This document shows positions 20,251 to 31,750 of a stretch of DNA of 64,000 nt, piece after piece. Each line of letters opens with the position of its first letter. Position 1 is the first letter of the stretch. A program made the position numbers and the translations under genes. Source of the DNA: Acanthococcus lagerstroemiae (Eukaryota > Arthropoda > Insecta > Hemiptera > Eriococcidae); NCBI GenBank assembly GCA_031841125.1, contig CM063114.1, positions 55,884,955 through 55,948,954 on the forward strand. The letters run 5' to 3'. The notes under the pieces were generated by a model. That model was not told the DNA's origin and did no database searches. It worked only from the letters and a program-made list of their open reading frames with translations.

Positions 20251-21955
20251 ATAGAGATAGAGATAGAGATAAGAGATACACCCCTCCGGTAAAATCAGGA
20301 GAACCAGAAGGGAGGCATTCGCCCAAAAACAGGACCTTGCGCAAGAAACGACATCGAAAAAGTCTTACCTAAAATTGTAAATTTTGCGTAATAAAAATGC
20401 GTATAATAATACCAATATTTTTAGCTAGCCAGCAACTCGATTAATTTGCAGCCCATATCAGATCTTTTTATTAACCATCAAACTTTATCGCATTATCAGA
20501 GCCGACGTCGTTTCAGCCCGGGTATGACCAACCATTAGAATGCAGCTATGTGCAATTACTAATTAAATTTGTAACCCATTACCGGCGTAATGTTGAAACG
20601 CAAGGCCGCATTTTAAAATTTCGATTCCTCTATGTTAGTTTTGTTTCCGCGCCCGTTGTTTCCTTTTCAAGCATTCTAATTTGGTCGGAAACAGGCGTAA
20701 TTTCGCATCCGTAATTTCATTTCGCAGGTCGAGACTGGCGAAAAAATAATAGGCCTGTGCGTCGTCAGAAATGAAAATAAAACATTTTATAGCCTGGCCG
20801 CGTGCGCGGATACATCGTGTATACATTTCAGCGACGCTAAGTTGAAATTTTCAGCTCGACACGGGCGAAAATTATTTCTTCTAAAAAAGGGAGGTGCGAG
20901 TCATATTTTAACATTCTCGAAGCCGTTAGTTATGTAGGTAGACGCGGGTAGTTAAATGGAAGTCGCGTAGCAATAATTTTGTCTCCTCATCTTTTCGGGT
21001 TGTTAATGCAAACACGTTACACATTCTTGCCTTCTTTCGCCGCTTCCTCCATTTTCCATTCCTTTGACACGCTTTAACGCTTTTTGCATTTTCCGATCCT
21101 CTCCCCGCAGCATTTTGTATCTTCTGTGATATTACTTCGCGTCTAATATATTCTTCGTTTGCACTTTGACTTCTTTACCGATTCGCTCTCTCCCTGTACC
21201 GCATACAGCGGGATAAAATATTAATATTCGATACGTACTCCAATCCACGTAGCTGGAATGTAAAAAAAAAAAACGGTTGGCCTGAGTGCAGACGACAGGG
21301 TAGTGGTGGTAGCGATTGGTTATTAAAACCAGGGCCGTGCTAGAAAGAGAAAGATCGTCGAATCGGAACTCGGCTCACTCGAGACTTCATTCCCGACGTA
21401 AGGATCAGACACTAACACAAGGTTTCGTGGTACATGCCTACGTCATTCAGCTCCTGGCAGGACACGCAAACTTCGCCCGGTATTTACACTGTAAGTAGAG
21501 AAGACGTTGAGTCCGAAATGCTAGAAGTGCGGGGCAGCACCGGAGGAGGATGTCCCACTCTGAGACTGCACCAGCTAAGATCGAGTTACCGCCAGAGCGC
21601 AGCTGAGACTGATCCTTTGAAAGAGCGAATGGCCGTGCCCGCTCCCAACTCAGCTTGAATATGGGAGCTGGCCATCTGCGAAATTCGCCAGGAAAGTGTT
21701 GTCCTAAAGACGTGTTAGCGGAGCTAAAAAGCAAGGCTACTCTTTCAAGTATCCGAAAACGGCAAGAGCCAGCGAATAGTGAGATCTCGGGCCTATTAAA
21801 AGACACATAGGGTCAGTCTTACCGTACAGCTTAATCTTAAATTAATCTTATCTGAAGTACGTAACCGTGCGTGGGACATGACAGCAGGTTCATTTGGGTG
21901 ATAAGAACAAATAATAATGATAAGAAATGAGTTTTATTCATAGTGATGTATGACT
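20251..21955. other. Gene-free, less AT-rich intronic stretch
   Basis: The composition is more balanced than in the repeats around it, and no element was recognised. It could hold conserved non-coding sequence of the host intron. Short open frames show no family features. Confidence 0.3.
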
Positions 21956-22990
21956 GAATTTGAGAATGAGTGAATGACTCAGTGAGTGAGTGAGTGAGTG
22001 AGTGAATCACTGACTCATTCAGCGAGTGACTGAGTAACTGAGTGAATAACTCAATAAATAAGCAAGCGACTGAGTGAATCACTAAATGAGTAAGCAAGTG
22101 ACTGAGTGAATCACGAAATGAGTAAGCGAATGACTGAGTGAGTCAGTAAATACTGAATCGTTGAGCGAGTGACTAAGTAACTGAGTGAATAACTCAATAA
22201 ATAAGCGAATAACACTGAATGAATGAGTGAATCACTGACTCATTGAGCCAGTGACTAAGTAACGGATTGAACTCAATAAATATGTAAGTGACTAAGTAAG
22301 CGTGACTGAGTGAGTGAATCACTAAATAAGTAAGCAAATGGCTGAGTGAGTAAGTGAACCACCGACGCATTGAGCGAGTGACTGACTAAGTGAGTGAATC
22401 ACTGAACAAGTATGCGAATGGCTGAGTGAATGAGTGAATCACTGACTGATTGAGCGACTGACTAAGTAACTGAGTGAACTCAATAAATATGTAAGTGACT
22501 AAGTAAGCGTGACTGAGTGAGTGAAAGAATCATTACATAAATAAGTAAATGGCTGAATGAATGAGTGAATCACTGACTCATTGAGCGAGTGAATAAGTAA
22601 CTGAGTGAACAACTCAATAAATAAGCGAATGACTGAGTGAGTGAGTGAATCACTGACTTATTGAGCCAGTGAGTGAATCACTGACTCATTGAGCCAGTGA
22701 CTAAGTAACTGATTGAACTCAATAAATAAGATAGTGACTAAGTAACTGAGTAACTCAATAAGTGTGACCAAGTAAGCGAGTGACTGAGTGAGTGAGTGAA
22801 TCACTAAATAAGTAAGCAAATGGCTGAGTGAACTAGTGAATCACTGACTCGCTGAGCGAGTGACTAAGTAGTAACTGAGTGAATAACTCAATAAATAAGC
22901 GAGTGACTGAGTGAGTGAGTGAATCACTGACTCATTGAGCCAGTGACTAAGTAACTGTGTGAACTCAATAAATAAGATAGTAAGTAAGTA
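21956..22990. repeat. Satellite-like array built from TGAG/TGAA/TGAC tetramers
   Basis: About 1 kb of GAGTGA-type words with higher-order units of roughly 70-85 bases: GTGAATCACTGACTCATTGA, then a GAGC-AGTGACTAAGTAACTG block, then GAACTCAATAAATAAG. Units vary by insertion of extra tetramers. It abuts the 3' end of a minus-strand RTE fragment. Confidence 0.9.
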
Positions 22991-22994
22991 ACGT

Positions 22995-23465
22995 CTCCCT
23001 TTTGTGCGTTTGTGGCCATCAGGGTCAATAGGTCGCGATATTGGGCCACTTTAAATTATTTTCTCTTATCAGGTGACCTGCGTACTTCCATTTCAGTTTT
23101 CTAATGGTATATCCAATATCGGTAACATTAATTTGGTTTCTTATCTCCTCAAGCCTGATTTTGTCTTTTATTTTAATCTTTAAAATGCTCCGGAACATAG
23201 AATTTTACATAGTTTTCAATTTCTTTAACTTTTTTTTGGTTATTAGCCATGATTGAGCCCCCTATGTTGCCACTGGTAGCACACAACTACCTAGGATTTT
23301 AGCCTTCGTTAGAATGTTCATTTATTTCCAAAAATTTGTTTGAAGGCCCAAAAATCTTTCCAAGAGTTGATTTTAGGAACCTCAATTTCTTTTCCAATTC
23401 GATTTTTGATTGATATCATTGTTGCTATTAACTACTTATAATCAATACTAATTATCAGTTTATTA
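22995..23465 (-). pseudogene. RTE-type LINE, C-terminal region
   Basis: The minus strand encodes KEIEVPKINSWKDFWAFKQI, then AKILGSCVLPVATxGAQSW, LITKKKLKKLKTM, KIKDKIRLEEIRNQINVTDI and YTIRKLKWKYAGHLIRENN. This is the RTE block between RT and C-terminus (VLPVLTYGxxTW, KIRNEEIRxRTxVxD, LKWxWAGHVAR). Stops interrupt it. The terminal GRPxxRW part is missing; the satellite starts there. Confidence 0.8.
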
Positions 23466-23514
23466 GTTATCATTTGGCGTTTTAAAAACTAAAATCGGTT
23501 GATTAATACGTCTG

Positions 23515-23612
23515 TACTCTCTGTCTCTCTGTCGCTCTTCTCTCTCTCCCTCTCTTTCCCTCTTCTCTTCTCTATAGCTCTCTCTCTCTCTTCCTCTCTC
23601 TCTCTCTTTCAG
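23515..23612. repeat. CT/TCTC microsatellite
   Basis: About 100 bases of pyrimidine-only CT repeats with a few TCCC and TTTC interruptions and a single TATAG. No further role is indicated. Confidence 0.9.
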
Positions 23613-24454
23613 CCCAAACAGTGTTTAGTCCGCAAATATACACGAAACAACTGGAACTCGAATAAAAACGAGTGCAATGTTCGAATGATCGATTGACCAT
23701 TCGTGCGGAACAACTTGAAAAAGAATTTAGACTCTTGAATGCACGCAGCGCTACAGCAGACACAGATGAGCAGAACATATCTCAGTCAGTCCGAAACCGA
23801 GAAGGAAAATAGGAAAAAGGTCTGGGTATTCGAAGAAAGTTCCCTCTCGGTTTTGGGAAACTATGTCGGTTGAAACCCATTCGATACAATGCGCGGGAAA
23901 AGGAACCTCTCTGCTTTATTTCGCCACAAGCCCCCGCGTGAACGAGGATATAGGTACAGACTTGAACGGAACTTGGCGTTTGTTTCGAAAAGCTATCTCG
24001 CTCTGTATATATTCTGTGTGTCTTAAAGTAGTCGGCAAAATCATATTATGTAACTTAGTTACGAATGTAGAACTGTCCAGATCCCAGTGTTACATTAACC
24101 TTTCCACTAATATGATATTTTAACCTTTGTGCAGTCCTCGCCGCACACACAAACTTTCTTAACTCCCGTCGCTGAGATATCAATTATTTGCAGCTATTTG
24201 GTTTCCACTGAGGCCGATGATGTACAATTTTAAAGTTGGATTTAGTTTCATGCGGCGGTTTCTATGTGGTTGAACGTACCGCACATAGTCCAGTTTACGT
24301 CGGGCTCGTGTATAACATTCCAGTTTGCTGGATTATGGAAGCCATTGGACAAAACGTGAAAAGATATGCTAATGAAACGCAAGTCTAGAGGGAATTCTTT
24401 TCAGTTCTTACAGGGCTGCATTATATTTATAATGTAAGGTAGTTTGTAATTTGA
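23613..24454. other. Gene-free stretch
   Basis: No repeat, exon or RNA gene recognised. Confidence 0.3.
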
Positions 24455-24925
24455 ATTCGGGGAGCCAAATTGAGATACGATCACAAGACCCGATTGAGCG
24501 TTCCAAAAAATACCCATTTTTCGAAAGTTCATCGAATTTTTTCGTAGATCCACTTCATCATCAGTTCGTGAATTTATTCTTAAGTGTTCTAAAGGTTTGT
24601 GGTCGGAGTGAACTATACACTCGATTCCAAGTAACCAGTGTTGCCAGTATGTTAATGCTTCCTTAATAGCTCAGCATTCGAGAAAAATTGTTGCTTTTCT
24701 ACACTTTTGGGGTTCATTCAATTTTCTTGAAAAATAGGCCACTGGCTTAAAATTTCTATCGTCCTGTTTTTGTTTCAAAATCGCGCCAATGCCGTCGAGA
24801 CTTGCATATCAGTTTGCACGATAGTTTGCCTATTTGGATTAAAAATAGCGAGGCATGGGTTCGAGGAAAGATAATTTTTGATTAACTTGGAACTCTCTTC
24901 GCATCCACTGTTCCAACAAAAACGT
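24455..24925 (-). pseudogene. Ty3/Gypsy LTR retrotransposon RT/RNase H fragment
   Basis: The minus strand reads KLIKNYLSSNPCLAIFNPNR, then QTIVQTD. After a 2-base insertion it reads DASLDGIGAILKQKQDDRNF, PVAYFSRKLNEPQKCRKA, AIKEALTYWQHWLLGIE and SDHKPLEHLRINSRTDDE. These are the RT-to-RNase H connection and RNase H of Gypsy polyproteins, including the first catalytic Asp of the TDAS motif and the SDHKPL block. One in-frame stop follows LEC. No LTRs, protease or integrase were found nearby. Confidence 0.85.
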
Positions 24926-24985
24926 TATTTTTATGTGCATTTGGAACACAGTCAGCCAGGCGTGCGTCCGTAGAAGCATTCAATC

Positions 24986-27900
24986 GTGAAATCCGCGTAC
25001 ACTCTCCAGTATCCTTACCCCCAGAAATGGGTCTACCTACCATACAAACTGGTCAATCGAAATCGACAGAAAAGATGGGGCGAAGTCACAAGTTATTTTG
25101 AAGGATTAACAGAAAAAACTCAAGAACAAGTTCGGTGTCACATCCATAAAAGTTGTCCTTCAGAGCGATGGCACCGAAATCAGTAATAACGAGTATTTCG
25201 GTACGATAGAACAAAATACAGGGTGTCCATTCTTGTTCGGAAATAATTTTCCCTGACTTTTCCAGGGTTTCCAGGTCAATTTCTCCAGCTTTCCAGATCC
25301 TTCAGATACAAATTACACGGGGGTCAACATTTTTTCGAACATCGTGAGTGGCGAATATCGTCAATCATTCCACGAACTTTTTTTTTACTACCGTGTGCTT
25401 ATGAATCTGTGGCAGAGGGGGTGTAAACATTTAATGATAGAAATGAAAACGCGCTCTATAGGGTGCAGCGTGGTGCAATGTCAATTAAAGACTTCATAGA
25501 TTTTTTTTTGTGTAACTTAATGCCGACCGTGAAGGGGAGGAGGGCTGAAAGAATAAAATTCTAAAATTGATTTATAGGATTTTGAGGTCACTGTAATCGA
25601 TTTTAGGGGTAATTTCAGGATCCTGTCCCTCCTGGTGCGACGAATGAGGTAGCAAGAGCGTAGGAAAAGCAACGGTTGGTTCGGAATTCACCCTTTCTAA
25701 TTAAAGCCACCAAATAGGGTAAAAATACAGTTTTATTTATTTAAAGTGTTGCTAATAGAAAATAACGCCGTAAAAATTTCTCAACTGAAAAAGCACGGAA
25801 GCTTGACTTTGGTCCAGATTAAAAATCGGCAGCGATATTCGAAATATCACCCCTATTTCGATGCTTCGTGCACTTTTTTGCCGGAGAAGCTGAATTCATA
25901 TTACGACAGAGTGCTTCGGAAGGGGTCGGATAAAAATCTGAGGTAATATTCGAAATCAGCGACTCAGAGCTTGGTTGGCTATCCTGTCCAAGAAATTGAC
26001 TTTAGAATCTCGTAAAGAATTTGGAACTTAAGGAAAACTAGAGTAACCGGAATTAGCCCCTTCTTCGTGGAGACGGAATGGTTTAGAGGTAGGGAACATA
26101 ACTATGGAAATTAATTCTGGAACCCAGGTGAAAAAGCTGCAGCATATCTAACGACAAATGCTATGAAAGAAAGAAGGTGGTTAGGATCTGGAAAATTATG
26201 GCACTAGGGGAGGCGGAAGAGGCTTCAATTTAAGAGTATCGACAGACAGAATAGAAGGTCATATATTTGAAAACAATGGACTCTTTCGTAACGTGATAAT
26301 AATTACTGTGCGGTCTTTAAGATTTTTCAAATTTTATGGATTAATTACTCTTACCCAGTGACGTATCGTCAGGGGAGATTTGCCCCCCCCCAATATTTTT
26401 ACATAGTTCTCTAATATCGGCTATTTTAAAAAAATACCACAGTTTTCGACTATTTCTTCCTTGAAAATCTTATTTTGCCCCCCCCCCTTTGGGAAAATCC
26501 TAGCAGGCTACTGCTCTTCCCCCCAAAATCTCGGAAGTCTCTTTCATTCACACTTATCTACATTTGCGAAGGAGAGGGGAACCGAAGCAAAATCTGATAG
26601 CAGGATGTCCCAGAAGGTGAATTCATTGGTTTCCAAATTTTCGTTTCATTACGACTTCCCCAAAAAAATCTTTACATAGGGGAAAGAACAATCGAATATT
26701 TTTTCATTTTTGCGTCTTTTCGCGCCGATTTTCAAATTCTCGCGAACAGGAAGAACTGAAAACACGAAACAGGAAACAGCTGATATTGGGAGAAGTGTAT
26801 AGGGATTGGTTCTCGTTTCCTCATACTCGGGGAAAATTATTTTATGTCCTAAAAACAGTGAAATATGCGCATATAATATTCCCCAAAAAAGGCCGAAATA
26901 TGTCAAAATATTCCCTCACGTGTAAACTATGCTCAAAATATTCAGTAACGCAATATGGGTATCAAAATGCAGGACTTTTCAAGCTGAATAATTGTGACAC
27001 CATGTCTATGGTCAAAAATTACAAACAAAAAACTTAGTCCATCACAGATAAAGAAATTAACACATGCCATAGATAACATAATTCAGAAATACAACTTCAC
27101 ATCCGCATTCGCATTTGAACCATGAAAAAATGTAGGAGCGCTAATGTACAACCAACCAGTTTCTGTCATTTCATGTCCTATCGAATTTTCAGATGTTTTT
27201 ATTGTTTTCCAGCAGAAAAGTATAAATATTTCCGAAAAGTTCTCCAAAATGGCCAAATATTCTAAAAATATGCCTAAAAACCGAGGAAAGTAATACAAGT
27301 ATGCATTTATATGCTTTTAATAGCAAATATGTCAAAATATGTCCAATCAAGTTGGGTCCAATTGACTGCATATTACATGAATCATAAAGATATGATGGAT
27401 ATTCCCTACTATATGAATCAATGGGAAAAATATGTCGAAACATAAAATAATTTTCCCTGGTCATATTTTTCGTGAAATTGTTCGTGGAAATACGAAATAC
27501 GTTAAATGTATAGCAGCCTTAATAGAAAGATGTAGATGCGAAACGTATACCATGAAAACGATTTTATCACACCAACACACTCTGTATCTTACTACTGCGA
27601 TGGAGAGGGGGTTGTATTACCAATGCCCTTCTCCTATGAAAGAAAAAAGATAAGAAAATTGCCTGAGCGAAGCGAAGGAACTTTTTGTTTTTATAACAAA
27701 TAGGGTAAAATCTGTTTGAAATACTACAGAATTTCGCAGTCGATTTTTTTTACAAAACTCCCTGACTTCTAGGTGAAAAATCCTGAAACTTCCAAAATTC
27801 CCTAACTTTTCCAGGTTTTCCAGAAAAGGGACACCCTGAAAATACATTCTCATGATTCTGCATGAAGACGAACATTTTGGGTGGCAGCGGAATAGTCGGG

Positions 27901-28400
27901 TGATGTTCCACTAAATTACGTTGCGCGAGAAGAATTTAATGAATTAAAGACAAAAACGGAGGAACTTCAGGAAGAATACTTACTCTCAAGGATGACTTTA
28001 AACGTCTTGAATATTGGGAGGGGGGGGGGGCTGCAGCCGAGTTACTGGAAAACAAGAAGCCGAAATCGGCACCCAATTCTCCAGTTGATACTGTAGAGGT
28101 TGGGTGGAACAAATCACCAAAGAAGACTCCGCTCAAACCACTTAGTGAAAACTTAAAAAACTGTTTAAATGATTTTAAAACTTTTCGAATTAGTATTGCT
28201 CACAGCATGAAACGACAACGAGCTTGATCCTGATTTTTTAGAATTGAAGATACGGTTTCCGAACTGCCCTTAGTCCAAAAATTATTTTTTGGGGATATCG
28301 ATAAAAACTGCTACACTGTACCAGTTCATTTAAAACTTCTGTAAATGGTACAAGCGAATAGCCTTAATCTTCTACCATACTATCAAAGACGCACAAAAAT
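24986..28400 (+). pseudogene. CIDE-N domain (DFF45/Drep-like) processed pseudogene, split by a transposon
   Basis: CIDE-N domains mediate pairing of apoptotic DNA-fragmentation factors (DFF40/DFF45; Drep proteins in flies). The 24986 frame gives PYKLVNRNRQKRWGEVTSYF, then EGLTEKTQEQ; the next frame gives KNKFGVTSIKVVLQSDGTEI and NNEYFGTIEQNT, the CIDE-N core (VVLEEDGTEVDDEEYFxTL). The domain is cut at 25218 by a 2.6-kb element and resumes at 27847 with LMILHEDEH, the conserved end of CIDE-N. Downstream frames give NYVAREEFNELKTKTEELQE, EYLLSRMTLNVLNIG and, after an 11-G run that shifts frame, AAELLENKKPKSAPNSPVDT and KTPLKPLSENLKN. No introns are visible, and a 27-A run at 28671-28697 could be the retrocopy tail. 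Several frameshifts exclude function. The part after CIDE-N is unidentified. Confidence 0.65.
25219..27838. mobile_element. 2.6-kb terminal-inverted-repeat element inside the CIDE-N pseudogene
   Basis: It starts CAGGGTGTCC and ends GGGACACCCTG, with shared subterminal CTTTTCCAGG-type words. The flanks share AAAATA (25213-25218, 27839-27844), or AAAATACA if two bases of the left end are counted. CIDE-N homology resumes exactly on the far side, confirming the limits. Inside there is no recognised transposase: a CAGTGACGTA terminus (26357), C runs, and a 0.8-kb patch rich in ATATG/CATAT words near 26640-27470 that may be further nested repeats. The TIR style suggests a hAT-like non-autonomous element. 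Confidence 0.75.
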
Positions 28401-28670
28401 GAGAATGCAGCCTATCTACAATTATTGAAGGAAAAGTGGTCGAAAGTCGTGGACAAAGAGCAGTTGGGCATTGGACGTAATACAAGAAAACAACAAAACG
28501 CTGCTTGCACCGGCGCTGCTCTTTGAATGCGCGTAATTCGACCATCGAACGAGGTATCGAGATTCTATAAAGTTACTTTTGTAGTGCTCGCATTGGCCAC
28601 TAGGTAGCGCTGAAAACCGCATTTCGATTTATATCTTCAATATATAGTTAAAAATGTTTTATTAACTGAG

Positions 28671-28697
<27 letters not shown>
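28671..28697 (+). repeat. Poly-A run of about 27 bases
   Basis: A pure A run after TTATTAACTGAG. It may be the tail of the CIDE-N retrocopy, or a microsatellite. Confidence 0.6.
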
Positions 28698-28702
<5 letters not shown>

Positions 28703-28756
28703 AAAAATAGGAAAATCGCATGTATAAAATTATTAGTGTAGATGCTTTAAATAAGC

Positions 28757-29543
28757 TGGAAAACAGCTAAGTAACTCCTCAGACTTTATTTTTTCTAATT
28801 TTTACAACACTGCGTAGGGTTCCGGCGATCGCGCAGTCGTGCAGAGGGGACATTTCTGTATCCACAGCAACTTCGTTCTCCTTTCCACCTCCGTACCATC
28901 AACAAGTTGTGTGCATTTTAGTAAAACTAGTTTGTGCGACCCCTCCAGGTTTTTACGTTCTGTTTTCCCGCCACGATAATGCGCGCCCGCATACGGCTCG
29001 AACATTCCAGGAGTATGCAGAAAACAAAAAGATCACAATTCACCCCCCTTCATATAGTCCTGACCTCGCCCACTGCGGCTTTTGGTTGTTTCCTCAACTG
29101 AAGACAGCCTTACGCGGTCGTCAATTCAACACGAATCAAGAAGTCGTCATCACCACGGCGCACATGTTTTTCTCCTCGTTACCGGCAGCGGGATACGCGA
29201 AAACGTTCAATAAATGGCAAGAACGAATGGACGCCTGTATAGCCATGAATGGCGCTTATTTTGAAGAAGATATTCGTGTACTTAATGAAGATAATGATTA
29301 ATAAAAAACTTTGTAATCATATTATTTTTTTCCTTCTTTAAAAAAATCTTTAAAAAACCTGGAGGGGTCAATGCACATGGTTTCTTTCAAATTTGTCTGG
29401 AACAGCGAGTTTTCAATCAAATCAGCTCGACGCGGTCTCAATCGATAGCTAATGCACCAAATTATTCACCTACTGCGTTAAAACGCCAATAGGTAGTGTT
29501 GGTGGGTCGTACAAATTTTAGTCTCAGTTACTTAGCCACAGCC
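28757..29543 (+). mobile_element. Composite mariner element, copy 1
   Basis: The outer right end is GTCTCAGTTACTTAGCCACAGCC followed by TA. The outer left end is degraded (CAGCTAAGTAACT near 28765). Inside, a second pair of inverted motifs, GACCCCTCCAGG (28938-28949) and CCTGGAGGGGTC (29358-29369), brackets the transposase remnant. The same two-layer layout occurs at 41261-42035 and 58033-60508, so the composite itself was copied. Confidence 0.75.
28960..29301 (+). pseudogene. mariner transposase C-terminal half, copy 1
   Basis: The frame gives SRHDNARPHTARTFQEYAEN, then YSPDLAHCGFWLFPQLK and FNKWQERMDACIAMNGAYFE, ending at TAA (29299-29301). These are the second Asp (HDNARPH) and third-Asp regions of a mariner DDE domain. 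The third catalytic Asp (expected in PCDF) is Gly here. The N-terminal DNA-binding half is missing in all copies in the window. An open frame starts at 28909 in non-mariner sequence and should not be taken as the true start. Confidence 0.85.
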
Positions 29544-29545
29544 TA

Positions 29546-31527
29546 GGTACGAACCAGATATACCAATTTTGGGTGTTACTAGGGGGGCAGGAAGGATTCC
29601 CGGGATGGACAGATAGAGAAGTAGAGAAACGTGTCCCGGAGTAATTTGCATCTCTTCTGCTAGTCGAAGTTGGTAGGATTTCAGAAGTGTTGAAAATTCT
29701 ACATTTGCTTTCCATAAATGTTATGCACATAGTGAGGTATATAAAAGAGGTTACATTGCACCCCTCCATCTTTGGATATGTCTAGGGCAGCGAAGATAAA
29801 ACAGAGTAGAATCTTTGTTATTTTGAATCTTCCAGGGAATAATTTTGACTTGAAACATTTTCCCCCAAGTTTGATAGTTGCACAAAAAAAGAGAGGGGGC
29901 TTAAACTCCCCACAGAAAATTAGTGAGTCGCCTAGAAGCCGAGGATTTCTGAAGTAACTAGAACGGCCAATATCAACGATATTCCACAAAAAATCTTTGA
30001 TACCAACGTTTTCCTTTATTGCCTCATTTTAGATCGTAGCATATTGTGCATTTCCCAAAAGATGTGCAAACAAAGGAGATTAAAGTATGCGATCTTTTCG
30101 GAAAATGAACAAGAGATGTATTTAATCCTGACCACAGCGAGGGCATTCGAAATCAAACGACGACAGCGAGTAGAAAAAGCGAAGCAGATCTTCAGAGTGC
30201 GAAACATAAACTGCGACTCAACCAAATTGGGACTGTGCAGTGACTAAACTAATGCCCTACCTAGCCGATCGGGGGAGGGAAAAAAGGACAACGAGTAATA
30301 AGAACAGCGTGTTTTAAAAGATCACATACCGGAAATGCGAGGTATTCAGGAGACAAAAGACGTTTGTGAGACGTTCGCATCATGCTACGCTGAGACTAGC
30401 CATGTCAGACGATTTATAGAAAAATATACATTCCAAAGGAGAGGACCGCCGCAAGTACATGTGAAAATTGTTTTTGCGCTGCAGGCAATTTTAAGTTTAG
30501 ATATAACATAGTTCGCATCTTTCTCTCCCAGTACCAAATGTAAGACCACAGTGATAGACGCGATGCAAGAAATTTCAATATTGCGAAAGAAAAGCGTCAC
30601 AAAGGGGAACTTATGCCGTATGAACAGCCAGACATTATTAATATCTATAGCAAAGAATATATTATATATAAAAAATAAACAGAATGGTATAATTTCAATA
30701 TAAGATCTATACACAGAGCCAAATACAGACCACACAGTTCATTTACTTTGTTTGAATATCCTCGCTTGCCTGGTACGTTTTTCCAGAACTCCATATTGTG
30801 TAGGTTCTTTATCGCTCGTTCAAGGAAATGATCGAATGGGAATAGAAAAACCGAACGGCGAATATGGAAAACGCATTTCGCGAATAAGAGGAAGCCGAAT
30901 CGTAAACGAGAAATTGAGAATAGTGTGATGTGGACCGAGTGCGACTCCTGTTCTTGAAAATCTCGCATTGTAAATAGGAAGGGAATGAAATGGAATAGCA
31001 AGTGTGAAAACTTTCGCGAAAACAAATCATGTTTCAACTGGAAAACTATATCATATCGAAGGGTAACAGAAAAATAAATTATTTCACGCCGTCCTTTCAG
31101 TGTGCTGAATTCTGGCCGAGAAATAGTTGCAAGTTTTTCCTACGTTCGGATCGTCCATACTCATCCACGTCGAGCAGCTTGACGGTAAATACTAAATAGA
31201 AAAACGATATAAGTCCTCAACTCTCGAATGTCGACAATATAGACTAACGTGACATTTTACGTTGGTTTTTTCCCCCATGGAACGTCTAAGATTTATTATG
31301 AAGATATGTCAACGGTACCCCGGTGGGCGTACCTCTATAACTGAAGAATTGTTTACCCTGACAAATTTATGGCCAATTTATTTTAAATCTCAGCTTTGGT
31401 ATAGAAGAGATGTTTGAAGAATGTTTGCTTGGCTCATGTATCTCATATTCGCTGATATACGAGGTATCTTAATTATTTTTTTAATGCATCGAATCGTTTC
31501 AGTTTTACTCGCTGGAAAACTGTATTC
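29546..31527. other. Gene-free stretch
   Basis: No element or exon recognised. Two overlapping minus-strand open frames (30385-30735 and 30645-31037) are Phe/Leu/Ile-rich and show no family pattern; I do not call them. Confidence 0.3.
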
Positions 31528-31750
31528 GATGCAATACGATATAAAGAAATTCAGCTGGTCTTCCTTATGGAATTTCCTAAACGGTGGTACCGGAGCTAAG
31601 AAGGGCGGGGGAGTACTCGCCACCCACTCGTGAAGGTCCGATGCAATACGATATAAATAAATTCATCTGGTCTTCCTTATGGAATTTCCCAAACGGTGGT
31701 GCCGGAGCCAAGAAGAGCAGGGGAGTACTCGCCATCCACTCGTGAAGGTC
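31528..31750 (+). repeat. 112-bp tandem duplication
   Basis: The unit starting GATGCAATACGATATAAA at 31528 repeats at 31640 with about 90% identity and runs to GTGAAGGTCC each time. Not coding. Confidence 0.85.

Noticed and set aside
21956..22990. Regularly spaced repeats considered as a CRISPR array
   Set aside because: The units are variable tetramer repeats without unique spacers, in a eukaryotic intron.
24986..25220. CIDE-N segment considered as a functional exon of a plus-strand gene
   Set aside because: It contains a frameshift, lacks splice sites at the domain break, and the break is a transposon insertion.
28757..28938. Outer arm of the composite mariner considered as the mariner N-terminal coding region
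   Set aside because: The plus frame shows no mariner helix-turn-helix, and an independent mariner fragment (39288) starts at the inner motif instead.
30385..31037. Overlapping minus-strand frames of 116 and 130 residues
   Set aside because: Composition is Phe/Leu/Ile/His-rich, no motif or splice context, and the two overlap in different frames.
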